The notes under the pieces are model-generated. The model did no database searches. It saw only the letters and a list, made by a program, of their open reading frames with translations, and had not been told where the DNA came from. DNA of 64,000 nt from Euryarchaeota archaeon UBA605. GTDB taxonomy: Archaea > Thermoplasmatota > Poseidoniia > Poseidoniales > Thalassarchaeaceae. Position 1 is the first letter of the stretch. Every line of letters starts with the position of its first letter. Below are positions 43,599-52,292 of this stretch, piece by piece. The stretch is from positions 50,352-114,351 of the forward strand of contig DATY01000006.1 of NCBI GenBank assembly GCA_002504905.1, in the 5' to 3' direction. A program made the translations under genes and the position numbers.

Positions 43599-45380
43599 TT
43601 AAGCGCCTTCGTACATTGCTTCTATCTCAGTGGCCCAATTTTCTCTAATTTGAATTCTTCTGATTTTTAGAGTCGGAGTCAGCTCACCAAAGTCAACACT
43701 AAGATCTCTCGGTAATATCTTAAATTTCTTAATTTGTTCAGGATTACTAAATTGTCCATTTAGTTCTGAAACATGTGCCTGCATTTCCGCATGAATTTCT
43801 TCACTATCTGTATAATCTGACAGAGTCTTTCCTAAACTTTCCAGTGTTGAGATTTGAACTGCAGGATCTTTTGGTATTTTTGCTGGATCCATGCCATGTT
43901 TATCTCTCAGAATAGCTCCTACATCTAATGTGAATAGAGCACTACAATATTTTCTTCCATCGCCAATTAGCATACATTGAGAAACCATTGGAATTGACTT
44001 CATAGTCTCTTCAATCACGAGAGGTGCGATATTTTTGCCTCCAGAACTCACATACAATTCTTTTATCCTTCCAGTAATTTTTACATATCCATCTGAATCT
44101 ATTTCACCTTTGTCTCCAGAATGTAGCCATCCTTCGGAATCTATTGTGTCTGCGGTTGCTTCAGGATTTTTGTAATATCCTTTCATGATATGCCTTCCTC
44201 TGAATAGAATCTCTCCTGAGTCAGAAATCTTTAATTCTGTGCCGCTAAATGGTTTTCCAACAGTACCAAATTTATGATTTTTCTTGTAACCTAAACTTGC
44301 ACCAGCTGTAGTTTCAGTCATTCCATATCCCTCATATAATGGAATATCAAGTGTATGGAATAATCTTAGAATATCTGGATTAATAGGTGCAGCACCAGTA
44401 ATTGCATATACGCAATTAGACATTCCAATCGCTTCTTTTGCTTTATTTTTGATTATTCCACCTAGAATCGGAACTTTAGCCAATTTTATCTTCCCTCCAA
44501 GTTTCGCAACTAAATTACTGTATACTTTTTCATAAATTCTAGGTACTCCAATGAATAAATGAGGCTGTACTTCTTTTGCAACATCAATTACATTCAATGG
44601 TGCATCTACAACTGTCATATGAAGCCCCCATCTAATATGTGCATGACAATCTACTAGTTGGCCGAAAACGTGAGCGCATGGTAACCATGAAACATATTTC
44701 CATCCTCTTTCGAATTCTTGTAATTTCCAAACTTCAGCAAGTTCGAAATCAATATTGTCATGGCTTAATTCTACTCCTTTTGGATTTCCAGTAGTACCAG
44801 ATGTATAGATCAATGAAAAAGTATCATCAGGCGTAATACTTGAGACTCTTTCTTCAATTTTTGAATAATCGACATCTGCACCTTTGTTGATGAAATCCGA
44901 CCAAGAAATACTCTTAGGATGTTCCGGCATATCTACTCCATCCATTACTACTACACATTCTACCTTGTCTAATTTATCCATTATTTCATGCAATCTGTAA
45001 GCACACATTTTCTCTTTGTTGCCTCCATCCATTGGGTTATCTCCAACAAATACAACTTTTGAATCTGAATTTCCTACAACCCACTCAACTTCTTCAGGAG
45101 AGCATGTATGGTAAACTCCAACCGCTGCCCCATTACACATATTAGCAGCATGGTAAGATGTATACCACTCGATTCTATTGTAAGAGTAGATACTTAATTT
45201 GTCTCCTTCATTGAATCCCATAGCAATTAGAGATTTTGCTACAGAAGCAGTTTGATCATGAAATTCAGACCAATTTATATCGTTCCATTCGCCATTAGAA
45301 CCTTTAGTAGTTATTGCTGTTTCATTTCCATAATTCTTTGCATTTGCCATCAGGTATTCGGGTGTTGTCATAGCAGACAT
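43599..45380 (-). CDS. Long-chain acyl-CoA synthetase (AMP-forming)
   Basis: A 593-residue adenylate-forming enzyme: P-loop 'LIYTSGTTGNPKGVELSH', 'YEGYGMTETTAGAS', 'WLHSGDKGEIDSDGYVKITG' and a C-terminal 'YVSSGGKNIAP', with a Lys-containing tail. It resembles the eukaryotic FAA/ACSL and bacterial FadD groups. It makes acyl-CoA from fatty acid, ATP and CoA, feeding the hydratase and dehydrogenase genes at the start of the window or lipid use. Chain-length preference unknown. Confidence 0.92.
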   Translation of the reverse strand: MSAMTTPEYLMANAKNYGNETAITTKGSNGEWNDINWSEFHDQTASVAKSLIAMGFNEGDKLSIYSYNRIEWYTSYHAANMCNGAAVGVYHTCSPEEVEWVVGNSDSKVVFVGDNPMDGGNKEKMCAYRLHEIMDKLDKVECVVVMDGVDMPEHPKSISWSDFINKGADVDYSKIEERVSSITPDDTFSLIYTSGTTGNPKGVELSHDNIDFELAEVWKLQEFERGWKYVSWLPCAHVFGQLVDCHAHIRWGLHMTVVDAPLNVIDVAKEVQPHLFIGVPRIYEKVYSNLVAKLGGKIKLAKVPILGGIIKNKAKEAIGMSNCVYAITGAAPINPDILRLFHTLDIPLYEGYGMTETTAGASLGYKKNHKFGTVGKPFSGTELKISDSGEILFRGRHIMKGYYKNPEATADTIDSEGWLHSGDKGEIDSDGYVKITGRIKELYVSSGGKNIAPLVIEETMKSIPMVSQCMLIGDGRKYCSALFTLDVGAILRDKHGMDPAKIPKDPAVQISTLESLGKTLSDYTDSEEIHAEMQAHVSELNGQFSNPEQIKKFKILPRDLSVDFGELTPTLKIRRIQIRENWATEIEAMYEGA

Positions 45381-45448
45381 GAGACTTGACAGTGGATATC
45401 TTGACTTAATTGTTTACTAGTGTAGTAATTGGAACTTAGTATGATTTA

Positions 45449-46198
45449 CTACACTAAAGTACTATTTTTTGGTAGAACATTTCTAATATTTTCTTTCCAA
45501 TCTCTTCCTTTATTTCTGTTAGCTAAGGGGGATGCTGGAGAAGGATGCCAACAGGTAACAATTTCCACATCCAAATGTTCCAATGCCTTTTTTGCTCTTT
45601 TTTCAGCATATCTACCCACACCTATCACTCTCTTAATACCCATAATTTCAACAACTTGGACTAAGTGTTCATCGCATTTTTCAAGTAATTCTTTTACTAT
45701 CTCTCCAGATATTCTATCAGGAGTGATGTTTGTTCCTCTTTCTCCAGTGAAAAGCATCAATGGACAATGATTAACGATGAATATATTGGAAAAGATTTCT
45801 TCTAAACTGCCATAGTATTCTTCTAAAATGCCCCATATTCGAGTTCCCGAGATTTCTTCTTTATGCCAATCTAAACCTGTTACTGGTCTTTTTGGATGAA
45901 TCTTTTTTGGTTGTAAGACTTCTAAATCCTTTATTCCTAATAAATCTCTTACAACACTGGTTGCTGAGAAAGGAATACCCATTTGTCCCATCCCGTGAGG
46001 GCCTGGATTCATCCCTAATAGGAGTGTTTTTGCACCTTTTGAACCACCTAATTCGATGAACGCTTTATGTGGTTCCCAGGCATAAATTAGTGGATTATAG
46101 GAATAATCTACTAAACCATTTTCTACTAATAAATTACCCAATGGTTCAACTTCATCTCTTAGATTTTCAGCTGCCGATATAAGTTCATTTATGACCAT
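45449..46198 (-). CDS. SMUG1-type uracil-DNA glycosylase
   Basis: A 249-residue protein very like animal SMUG1: 'LLLGMNPGPHGMGQMGIPFS' for the first motif (human GMNPGPFGM), 'HPKRPVTGLDW', 'EEISGTRIWGI', 'FIVNHCPLMLF' and the second motif 'CWHPSPASPLANR' (human HPSPRNPQAN). The Asn after the first Met-Asn-Pro and the His of the second motif are in place. It excises uracil and hydroxymethyluracil from DNA. SMUG1 is best known from animals and some bacteria. Seven bases downstream of the YbaK-like gene. Confidence 0.9.
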   Translation of the reverse strand: MVINELISAAENLRDEVEPLGNLLVENGLVDYSYNPLIYAWEPHKAFIELGGSKGAKTLLLGMNPGPHGMGQMGIPFSATSVVRDLLGIKDLEVLQPKKIHPKRPVTGLDWHKEEISGTRIWGILEEYYGSLEEIFSNIFIVNHCPLMLFTGERGTNITPDRISGEIVKELLEKCDEHLVQVVEIMGIKRVIGVGRYAEKRAKKALEHLDVEIVTCWHPSPASPLANRNKGRDWKENIRNVLPKNSTLV

Positions 46199-46205
46199 AT
46201 TATCA

Positions 46206-46670
46206 CTACTGTTTCACATCTCTAATTTCTGCGTTACTAATTTCTTTAAGTTCATGTGGAGTAATTGGAAATACAGTATCTGCAGTCCCTCCAGCTCCCC
46301 AGACTAGATCATATCTGAATAAGTCTTCATCAATGATTATTTTTGTATCTTTAAGATGCCCGAAAGGTGGAACTCCTCCTACCTCATATCCAGTCTTTTC
46401 TAGAACATATTCGGGTGTGGCTTGACTGGGTTTATACCCCAATATTCTCTTCAGTTTCTTCTTTCTATCAACTCTATTGGAGCCGGAAGTGATTACAATA
46501 ATTGCTAATTCTCGACCTTGAAATACTATTGATTTAGCAATATGAGATACGTCACATTGCAGCTGTCTCGCAGCGTCTTCTGATGTTCTTGTGCCCTCTT
46601 TATATCTCCTCGGTCTGGCATCGAAATTGATTTTGGAACATTCTCTCATCCATATCTGATGTCCATCCAT
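46206..46670 (-). CDS. YbaK/EbsC-family aminoacyl-tRNA deacylase
   Basis: A 154-residue YbaK domain with 'TSEDAARQLQCDVSHIAKSI' at the start, 'SGSNRVDRKKKLKRI' carrying the conserved Lys, 'YEVGGVPPFGH' (GGVPP loop) and 'GAGGTADTVFPITPHEL'. Members hydrolyse Cys-tRNA(Pro) or other mischarged tRNAs. A free-standing form is expected here since no ProRS is fused. Followed by the SMUG1 gene 7 bp on. Confidence 0.88.
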   Translation of the reverse strand: MDGHQIWMRECSKINFDARPRRYKEGTRTSEDAARQLQCDVSHIAKSIVFQGRELAIIVITSGSNRVDRKKKLKRILGYKPSQATPEYVLEKTGYEVGGVPPFGHLKDTKIIIDEDLFRYDLVWGAGGTADTVFPITPHELKEISNAEIRDVKQ

Positions 46671-46731
46671 ATTATATTCATGACAGGATTAGCATAAAAG
46701 TTGTTTCCACTTCCGCATTGTTGATGAATCA

Positions 46732-48153
46732 TTGTCGTGCGCAGGATGCCTAATGAATTGGCCAATTGGACCTTATGGAACTTCTATGGGGGCTCTATTA
46801 CTTTTCACTTTACCAATACATTATTTCTTGACAAGAGATGAAAAAGATAGACGTGTTTCACTGGCAGATATACCAAAAGAAATCAAAGAAAAGGGATACT
46901 GGTGGCATATTCTACTATATTTGTTAATGTTTTTTTACAAAGCAATTATCGACTATCATAACGAACCAATGAAGGCCAGAGTTGGAGGATTCACACATTG
47001 GATATATGAACTGGAGGGAGATTGGACAAATCATTTACAGGAGTTTTTTCTAAATGATACTTTAACAAATCTCTTATCTGGACATTATTTATTCATGTAT
47101 TTATTCATGATATGGTTTTCACCAATGTACTACATTTTATGTCGTGATGAAATTATGGCAGATAAGGCTGCGTTGAATTATTTTGTAATTTATCTACTAA
47201 GCGTCCCCCTTTACCTATTTTTCAATGTCGAAGTAACATCTACCTATCTCGCTGATATGGATGCACTTCTATATCATGACTCATTTACTCTTGCCTTTTT
47301 CACCGATAACGACCCTATGGATAATGCAATACCAAGTCTACATGTAGGTTTACCAATCAGCTTACTAATCATCAATAGACTGCACTGTCGAAAATTAGGT
47401 ATAGATTTCAAAGACTGGAGACATAGAGAGTTTGATTATTTCATTCAATTTAATGTAATAATTTATCTATTTTCGATACAGTATTTAGGTATTCATTGGT
47501 TTGTTGATATAATTCCTGGAATTATTTTAGCTGTAATAACATCGTCATTTGTTCATGCTGTTCAACCAGTAGTCCGCGCTAGAACTGAGAATGGTTTGAT
47601 TTCTTTACTTCCAGATAGAAATCAAGTATTATCTTCAATATTAATTATATTAATTTGTTCTACATGGTTAGTAGTCGGCGTAATTGACGGTTCTGGAACG
47701 GATGAGGATGAAGCAAATATGAGATTTGGAGTAGGTGATATAAACTTGGACACTATCGAAGTGCACAGTCTTTGGGACCCTGTGATTGTAGATGTTTACA
47801 ATGTAGGAGATTATGATGTCGAGGTACTATTGATTCAGAGAGACTTTGTTGAAGATTATGCTGAGAAAGGTATTTTTAATTGGAATAAAATCATTTCATA
47901 TGGGAACTTATCCGTAGTTGAAGTTAATAGTTCTTTGAAGTTGACAATTATTCCGGATAATTTGTTCGATGTCAATATTTTATTGGTAAGATTATCATCT
48001 TCTGATAACATTCAAGAGGATTCTATAGGGGAGGTAAGAATAGTTTCGAATTATGTTGATGATGAATTAATTTATACTGGGTTTCTGGTAAGTTTTCCTG
48101 CATTCATTATTACTGGAATTGTTTTAGAAGGTTTTTACAATCGTAGATATTAG
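46732..48153 (+). CDS. PAP2/inositolphosphotransferase-type membrane enzyme
   Basis: A 473-residue membrane protein; the start is TTG 46732 or ATG 46753. Several helices in the first 300 residues carry the phosphatase-transferase motifs: 'AIPSLHVGLP' and 'YLGIHWFVDIIPG', which hold the catalytic His pair. The spacing resembles Aur1/IPC-synthase-like PAP2 proteins. The last 150 residues form an extra beta-rich external domain with a final membrane helix ('FPAFIITGIVLEG'), unusual for the family. It probably works on lipid phosphates or transfers headgroups. Confidence 0.75.
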   Translation: MSCAGCLMNWPIGPYGTSMGALLLFTLPIHYFLTRDEKDRRVSLADIPKEIKEKGYWWHILLYLLMFFYKAIIDYHNEPMKARVGGFTHWIYELEGDWTNHLQEFFLNDTLTNLLSGHYLFMYLFMIWFSPMYYILCRDEIMADKAALNYFVIYLLSVPLYLFFNVEVTSTYLADMDALLYHDSFTLAFFTDNDPMDNAIPSLHVGLPISLLIINRLHCRKLGIDFKDWRHREFDYFIQFNVIIYLFSIQYLGIHWFVDIIPGIILAVITSSFVHAVQPVVRARTENGLISLLPDRNQVLSSILIILICSTWLVVGVIDGSGTDEDEANMRFGVGDINLDTIEVHSLWDPVIVDVYNVGDYDVEVLLIQRDFVEDYAEKGIFNWNKIISYGNLSVVEVNSSLKLTIIPDNLFDVNILLVRLSSSDNIQEDSIGEVRIVSNYVDDELIYTGFLVSFPAFIITGIVLEGFYNRRY

Positions 48154-48557
48154 AAAATATTGAATGCTATTATTCCACCGATATACAATCCTGACATCGA
48201 TCCTAATGCTAACCAGATACCAATTCTAAATGGAGGGAAATTATATTGCCAAAGGTACATTGATTGACCCAGCCAAGTCAAAATAACCACTGCTATACCA
48301 TAAAATCCAAAGAAGAATCTAAACGAATAGAAGAATAACAACCCTAGTAGATACCCTATGTATAATTCTGTTTTATTCCCATATTTTTCTGATAAAAGAA
48401 AACAAAATAAGCCTAAAATAGCTAAAATAAATACTGGAAATAAAAGATTTCTTCTAGTGAAAAAATCTATTTCAAAAAGATATGGGATGAATGCTAGAAT
48501 AAAACCACTTAGTGAGGGAATAGCCACTGGCCATAGAGGAGCAGACTCCCACTTCAT
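48150..48557 (-). CDS. Small polytopic membrane protein, unknown
   Basis: A 135-residue protein with about four hydrophobic helices ('LLFPVFILAILGLFCFLL', 'LLGLLFFYSFRFFFGFYG', 'IGIWLALGSMSGLYIGGII'). No motif recognised. Overlaps the PAP2-type gene by 4 bp in convergence. Confidence 0.6.
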   Translation of the reverse strand: MKWESAPLWPVAIPSLSGFILAFIPYLFEIDFFTRRNLLFPVFILAILGLFCFLLSEKYGNKTELYIGYLLGLLFFYSFRFFFGFYGIAVVILTWLGQSMYLWQYNFPPFRIGIWLALGSMSGLYIGGIIAFNIF

Positions 48558-48642
48558 GATATGCCGGACCCGTATCTAGCATATAATACTCTGAATGGTC
48601 TCTTACGTCTCATTCATCAATAAGAATAGTCTCCGCTCAAAC

Positions 48643-49548
48643 ATGTCGAAAGGCGAAATTGTACTTGGATGTCTTGCACCGCACCCTCCGCATCTAGTTT
48701 ATGCAGAGAACCCACCTCAAAATGAGGCCTTTAGCGAGGGAGGTTGGGAAACTCTTCGCTGGGGTTATGCCAAACTAGCGAGAAAATTGAAAACAATTGA
48801 TTATGATGCCATAGTAATTTTCACTCCACATTGGCAAACATACATTGGAACACATTTCCTAGGTCTTCCAGAATTTAAATCGAAATCAGTTGATCCAGTT
48901 TTCCCTAATTTGTTTAGATATAATTATGATCTCAAGGTTGATGTTGAATTAGCCGAAGCAATGCATGAAGAAACCGCAAAATCCGGAATAATTACTAAAA
49001 TGATGAGAAATCCAGATTTCAGAGTAGATTATGGAACCATAACTTCATGTCATTTATTGAATCCTAGTTGGGACAAACCTATAGTTACAATATCAAGTAA
49101 TCGTAATTCTCACTATTATTCTAACGAAGTTATGATTGAACAAGCCAAGGCATTGGGAGAAGCTTGTATGAGGGCCATTGAGAAAAGTGGTAAGAAAGTA
49201 GTCTTAGTTAGTAGCCACAGTCTCAGTCATCGTCATTTTGTAACTGAAGCGCCCTTACCAGAAGATATGAGTAGAGAACATATTTACAATCATAGCCAGT
49301 ATGTTTGGGATATGAAAATTATTGATATGTTCAGGAATGGTCAGATGCAAGAAGTAGTCGATATTATGCCAGAGTATACTGAACAGACCATTGCTGAAAC
49401 TGAAGCAGGTGGCTTAATCTGGATGATGGCTGCCATGGGTGTACCAAGTTATCCTGCTGAAATTTATGGTTATCAATCAGTTATTGGAACTGGTAATTGT
49501 ATAGCTTGCTGGGATCCAAATAATGAAACTAGGGAGTTAGTACTCTAA
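48643..49548 (+). CDS. LigB-family extradiol dioxygenase, AmnB-like catalytic subunit
   Basis: The ATG at 48643 gives 301 residues with the class III dioxygenase start; the frame to 48595 adds 16 unlikely residues. 'APHPPHLVY' has H14, 'FTPHWQTY' H63, and 'IAETEAGGLIW' a Glu at 252 or 254. These positions sit one residue beyond the iron ligands H13, H62 and E251 that I recall for the beta subunit of 2-aminophenol 1,6-dioxygenase. 'SSHSLSHRHF' near 191-199 holds the acid-base His. It should split an aminophenol or catechol ring. The next gene is 9 bp downstream, the alpha-like subunit. Confidence 0.85.
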   Translation: MSKGEIVLGCLAPHPPHLVYAENPPQNEAFSEGGWETLRWGYAKLARKLKTIDYDAIVIFTPHWQTYIGTHFLGLPEFKSKSVDPVFPNLFRYNYDLKVDVELAEAMHEETAKSGIITKMMRNPDFRVDYGTITSCHLLNPSWDKPIVTISSNRNSHYYSNEVMIEQAKALGEACMRAIEKSGKKVVLVSSHSLSHRHFVTEAPLPEDMSREHIYNHSQYVWDMKIIDMFRNGQMQEVVDIMPEYTEQTIAETEAGGLIWMMAAMGVPSYPAEIYGYQSVIGTGNCIACWDPNNETRELVL

Positions 49549-49557
49549 GGTGATTAA

Positions 49558-50484
49558 ATGAGTGAAGATTCACAAATTCTTTTCGGACTTTATGTCCCAC
49601 CCCATCCTCAGCCTTTACTTTCGCCAGATGCAAATCCTGGATACGCAAATTTACGTGCTGCATTTGATACATGCAGAAAAAGAATAGAAGAATCAGATGC
49701 AGATATAATTCTGGTCTATTCAACCACATGGCCAAGTGTTGTAGGGCATCAGATTCAAGCACTCAAAGAATCAATTTGGACTCATGTTGATGATGATTTC
49801 CATTATCTTGGTAGTATGCCATATAACTTCCATATAGATACTGATTTTGCTTATGAGTATTGTTCGGCAGCAGAAAAAAGAGGTCTACATGCTAGAACTG
49901 TAGAGTATGAGGGTTTTCCGATAGATACAGGATCAGTAGTTGCTCTTAGTTTACTCAATCCTGACAATAGAATTCCTGCATGTATTGTTTCAAGTAATAT
50001 GTATGCAAATCGTTCAGAAACTATTGTTTTAGGTAAAGCAGCAAATGATGCTTTAATTAGTCAAGGTAAGAAAGCAGTGATCGTAGTAGTTTCTAGCTTA
50101 TCCAATAGAATGTTCACTGAACACATTGATCCATCTGAAGATAGAATTCACAGTTCTAAAGACAATGAATGGAACGAAAAAATACTTGAGTTCTTTGCGG
50201 ATGGTAGATTGGAAGATTTAAGCCAACTAAGTAGAGAAATTCATGGCCAAATCAGAGTTCAAAAGGTAGTAGCATACAAGCCAGCCTGGTGGCTTGCCGC
50301 TTCGATGGGACAACACAATAATTACGAGGGAGAAGTACTGGCTTACGAAGCATTACATGGTTCCGGAGGGGCCGTTATTCAACTGACTCCATCTTCTGGA
50401 TCATTCGGAGACAAAGAGTTTGATGAAGATGATGTAGAATACTATCAAGGTGATAGAAATGTCCTAAATAAGGGGAATGATTGA
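49558..50484 (+). CDS. LigB-family protein, AmnA-like non-catalytic subunit
   Basis: A 308-residue LigB-fold protein that keeps the first His ('VPPHPQPLL') but lacks the second ('STTWPSVVG' where the partner has PHW) and the Glu ('PAWWLAASMG'). This loss is the feature of the alpha subunit of aminophenol dioxygenases, which is structural. The C-terminal 30 residues are very acidic ('DKEFDEDDVEYYQGD'). 9 bp separate it from the catalytic gene and its stop overlaps the RidA gene by 4 bp, so the three form one operon. Confidence 0.82.
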   Translation: MSEDSQILFGLYVPPHPQPLLSPDANPGYANLRAAFDTCRKRIEESDADIILVYSTTWPSVVGHQIQALKESIWTHVDDDFHYLGSMPYNFHIDTDFAYEYCSAAEKRGLHARTVEYEGFPIDTGSVVALSLLNPDNRIPACIVSSNMYANRSETIVLGKAANDALISQGKKAVIVVVSSLSNRMFTEHIDPSEDRIHSSKDNEWNEKILEFFADGRLEDLSQLSREIHGQIRVQKVVAYKPAWWLAASMGQHNNYEGEVLAYEALHGSGGAVIQLTPSSGSFGDKEFDEDDVEYYQGDRNVLNKGND

Positions 50485-51182
50485 TGTCCGAAGATGAATT
50501 TGATGAGGGTAAATTAGGACAACTCTTAGAATGGATATATGAGGTTGACCAAGTAACTGATTCTGAGGCCAGAAATCATCTTGTCGAACAAATAAAATCT
50601 CTTCCTCAAGAAATTGTAGAAAAAATGTATAATGATTATGGGAAATCATTTCTCAGTTCTGCAGGAGGTGCAATGGGTGCTGCTGCGGGTGTAGCTGTTG
50701 GTGGACCAGTAGGTGGTATAGTTGGTGGTGTAGTTGGAAAGAAAACCGCTGGCAAGCTTGTTACAAATAATGGACCATTTAAGTCCGAATTAGGACCCTC
50801 TGCTGTTGGTGCTTATCCACATCTTCACAGAGTGGGTGATTTAATTTTTGTAAGTGGAATTGGCCCAAGGAAACCAGTGACTAATGAGATACCTGGTGGT
50901 CCAATAAAAGACGAAAATGGTAATCCTCTAGATTATGATATCAAAGCTCAAACTCGTTCAGTAATAGAAAATATCAAGATTATTCTTGAAGAGTATGGTT
51001 CAAGTTTAGAAAATGTTGTAGACGTATATTCCATGCTTGTGGATATGGATAGGGATTTTGCAGGTTATAATGAGGTTTATGCAGAATATTTTTCTGAAAT
51101 TTTACCCTCTAGAACTACTTGCTCAGTTTTAGCTCTCCCAACTCCAATTGCTGTTGAATTAAAGGTAATTGCAAAGGCATGA
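50481..51182 (+). CDS. RidA-family deaminase with glycine-zipper N-terminal region (AmnD-like)
   Basis: A 233-residue protein: residues 1-50 helical and acidic, 55-85 a Gly/Ala-rich segment ('GAMGAAAGVAVGGPVGGIVG') like a membrane-inserting glycine zipper, then a RidA domain from about 95 ('LHRVGDLIFVSGIGP'). The conserved Arg is in 'LPSRTTCSVLALP' and the Glu in 'AVELKVIAKA'. 2-Aminomuconate deaminase of the aminophenol route belongs to the same family and usually has no such extension. It overlaps the upstream gene by 4 bp, so it fits as the next step. Confidence 0.8.
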   Translation: MMSEDEFDEGKLGQLLEWIYEVDQVTDSEARNHLVEQIKSLPQEIVEKMYNDYGKSFLSSAGGAMGAAAGVAVGGPVGGIVGGVVGKKTAGKLVTNNGPFKSELGPSAVGAYPHLHRVGDLIFVSGIGPRKPVTNEIPGGPIKDENGNPLDYDIKAQTRSVIENIKIILEEYGSSLENVVDVYSMLVDMDRDFAGYNEVYAEYFSEILPSRTTCSVLALPTPIAVELKVIAKA

Positions 51183-51185
51183 AAA

Positions 51186-52214
51186 CTAATTTGCTAAATC
51201 TTCTATTCTTTCAGGAGTACAGTCATTAGGTGCAGAAATAGGATTGCAAGCTACTGGATTTCCATTGGGTATTTCCACCCAATAATCAATCCCATCAACT
51301 TCTTCTGGATAGTCTGTTGAGATTGAATGAGCACCTACTGAAATAGCAGCCTGTAGCCTAGTAGTGTCATTATTATCTGCTTCTCCATCTTCGGCATTAT
51401 CTGCTCTAGACCTAACAATGAAACCATCTCTGACTAGAGCCTCTATTTCATCTCCATTACCGATTGGATCAGTATCTGAGAAAATAGCGGCTTCTGAACT
51501 ACCTGGCTCAGACATTGTAAACATTCTGGAGCCATTTAATCCCGGATATTGTTCAAAATAACTCTGTCTCAAGTCTCCACTAGAGAGTAGGATGAACATT
51601 GCTTTACCTCTAGAATCTTCGAGTAAAGGCCAACCATTTTCCATAACTGCTCTTGAGAGAGTCTCGGCCCCATTCCTTACATCATCAGGTGTAATAGTTT
51701 TATTTCGAGGCCAATATTCGATTATTTCTTGCTCAATATTTTCTAGCATATTTTGTAAATCAATTACTATTGTATTGTCAGTACTTTGCTCAATCCATTC
51801 TTTAGGTTCTATCCAAATCATTAATGGCACATGTTCTTGATTTTGATTTGACCAATCTAATAGAGTGCCCAGACATTCTTCAAGAGTAATACAGTTTGAT
51901 CTCGAGTCATATTGATTATGATATACATACAACTGACCTCTAGCATCCCACCAAACATCTATCTCAAATTGTCTCACTCCCTGCTCTTCCGCTTGAATAT
52001 TTAGAGGGTCATGTGAATAATCATAAGCCCTAATTGTAGGTCCTATCGGAGCCAAATGATAGGAATTATGAGTTCCCTTCATTTGAATATGATTAATCCT
52101 TAGAGGGGTCAAATCCTCATCATCACTAGAGGATGTTTTTTCTGATTCAGAAAGGCAACCAGTGAATGAACCAGTCAACATTATCAATACCAAAATGATT
52201 GAAATCGCCCTCAT
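51186..52214 (-). CDS. Secreted lipoprotein with PI-PLC-like (Ca-dependent) phosphodiesterase domain
   Basis: The ATG at 52214 starts a clean signal peptide 'MRAISIILVLIMLTGSFTGC' with lipobox Cys at 20; a frame to 52268 adds 18 residues before it. Then a linker and a TIM-barrel phosphodiesterase: 'HIQMKGTHNSYH' (first catalytic His), 'RQFEIDVWWDARGQL' (Glu/Asp for Ca), 'YVYHNQYDSRS' (second His) and 'IWIEPKEW'. It resembles Streptomyces-type Ca-dependent PI-PLC. It would cleave phosphodiester lipids outside the cell. Ends 3 bp from the RidA gene, convergent. Confidence 0.83.
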   Translation of the reverse strand: MRAISIILVLIMLTGSFTGCLSESEKTSSSDDEDLTPLRINHIQMKGTHNSYHLAPIGPTIRAYDYSHDPLNIQAEEQGVRQFEIDVWWDARGQLYVYHNQYDSRSNCITLEECLGTLLDWSNQNQEHVPLMIWIEPKEWIEQSTDNTIVIDLQNMLENIEQEIIEYWPRNKTITPDDVRNGAETLSRAVMENGWPLLEDSRGKAMFILLSSGDLRQSYFEQYPGLNGSRMFTMSEPGSSEAAIFSDTDPIGNGDEIEALVRDGFIVRSRADNAEDGEADNNDTTRLQAAISVGAHSISTDYPEEVDGIDYWVEIPNGNPVACNPISAPNDCTPERIEDLAN

Positions 52215-52292
52215 CTTGTCAACGCTACAACACTTTCTAACATTATAATTTCGGAGACAAAACTTCAACTATCATTCATCTTTCGGAGATAT

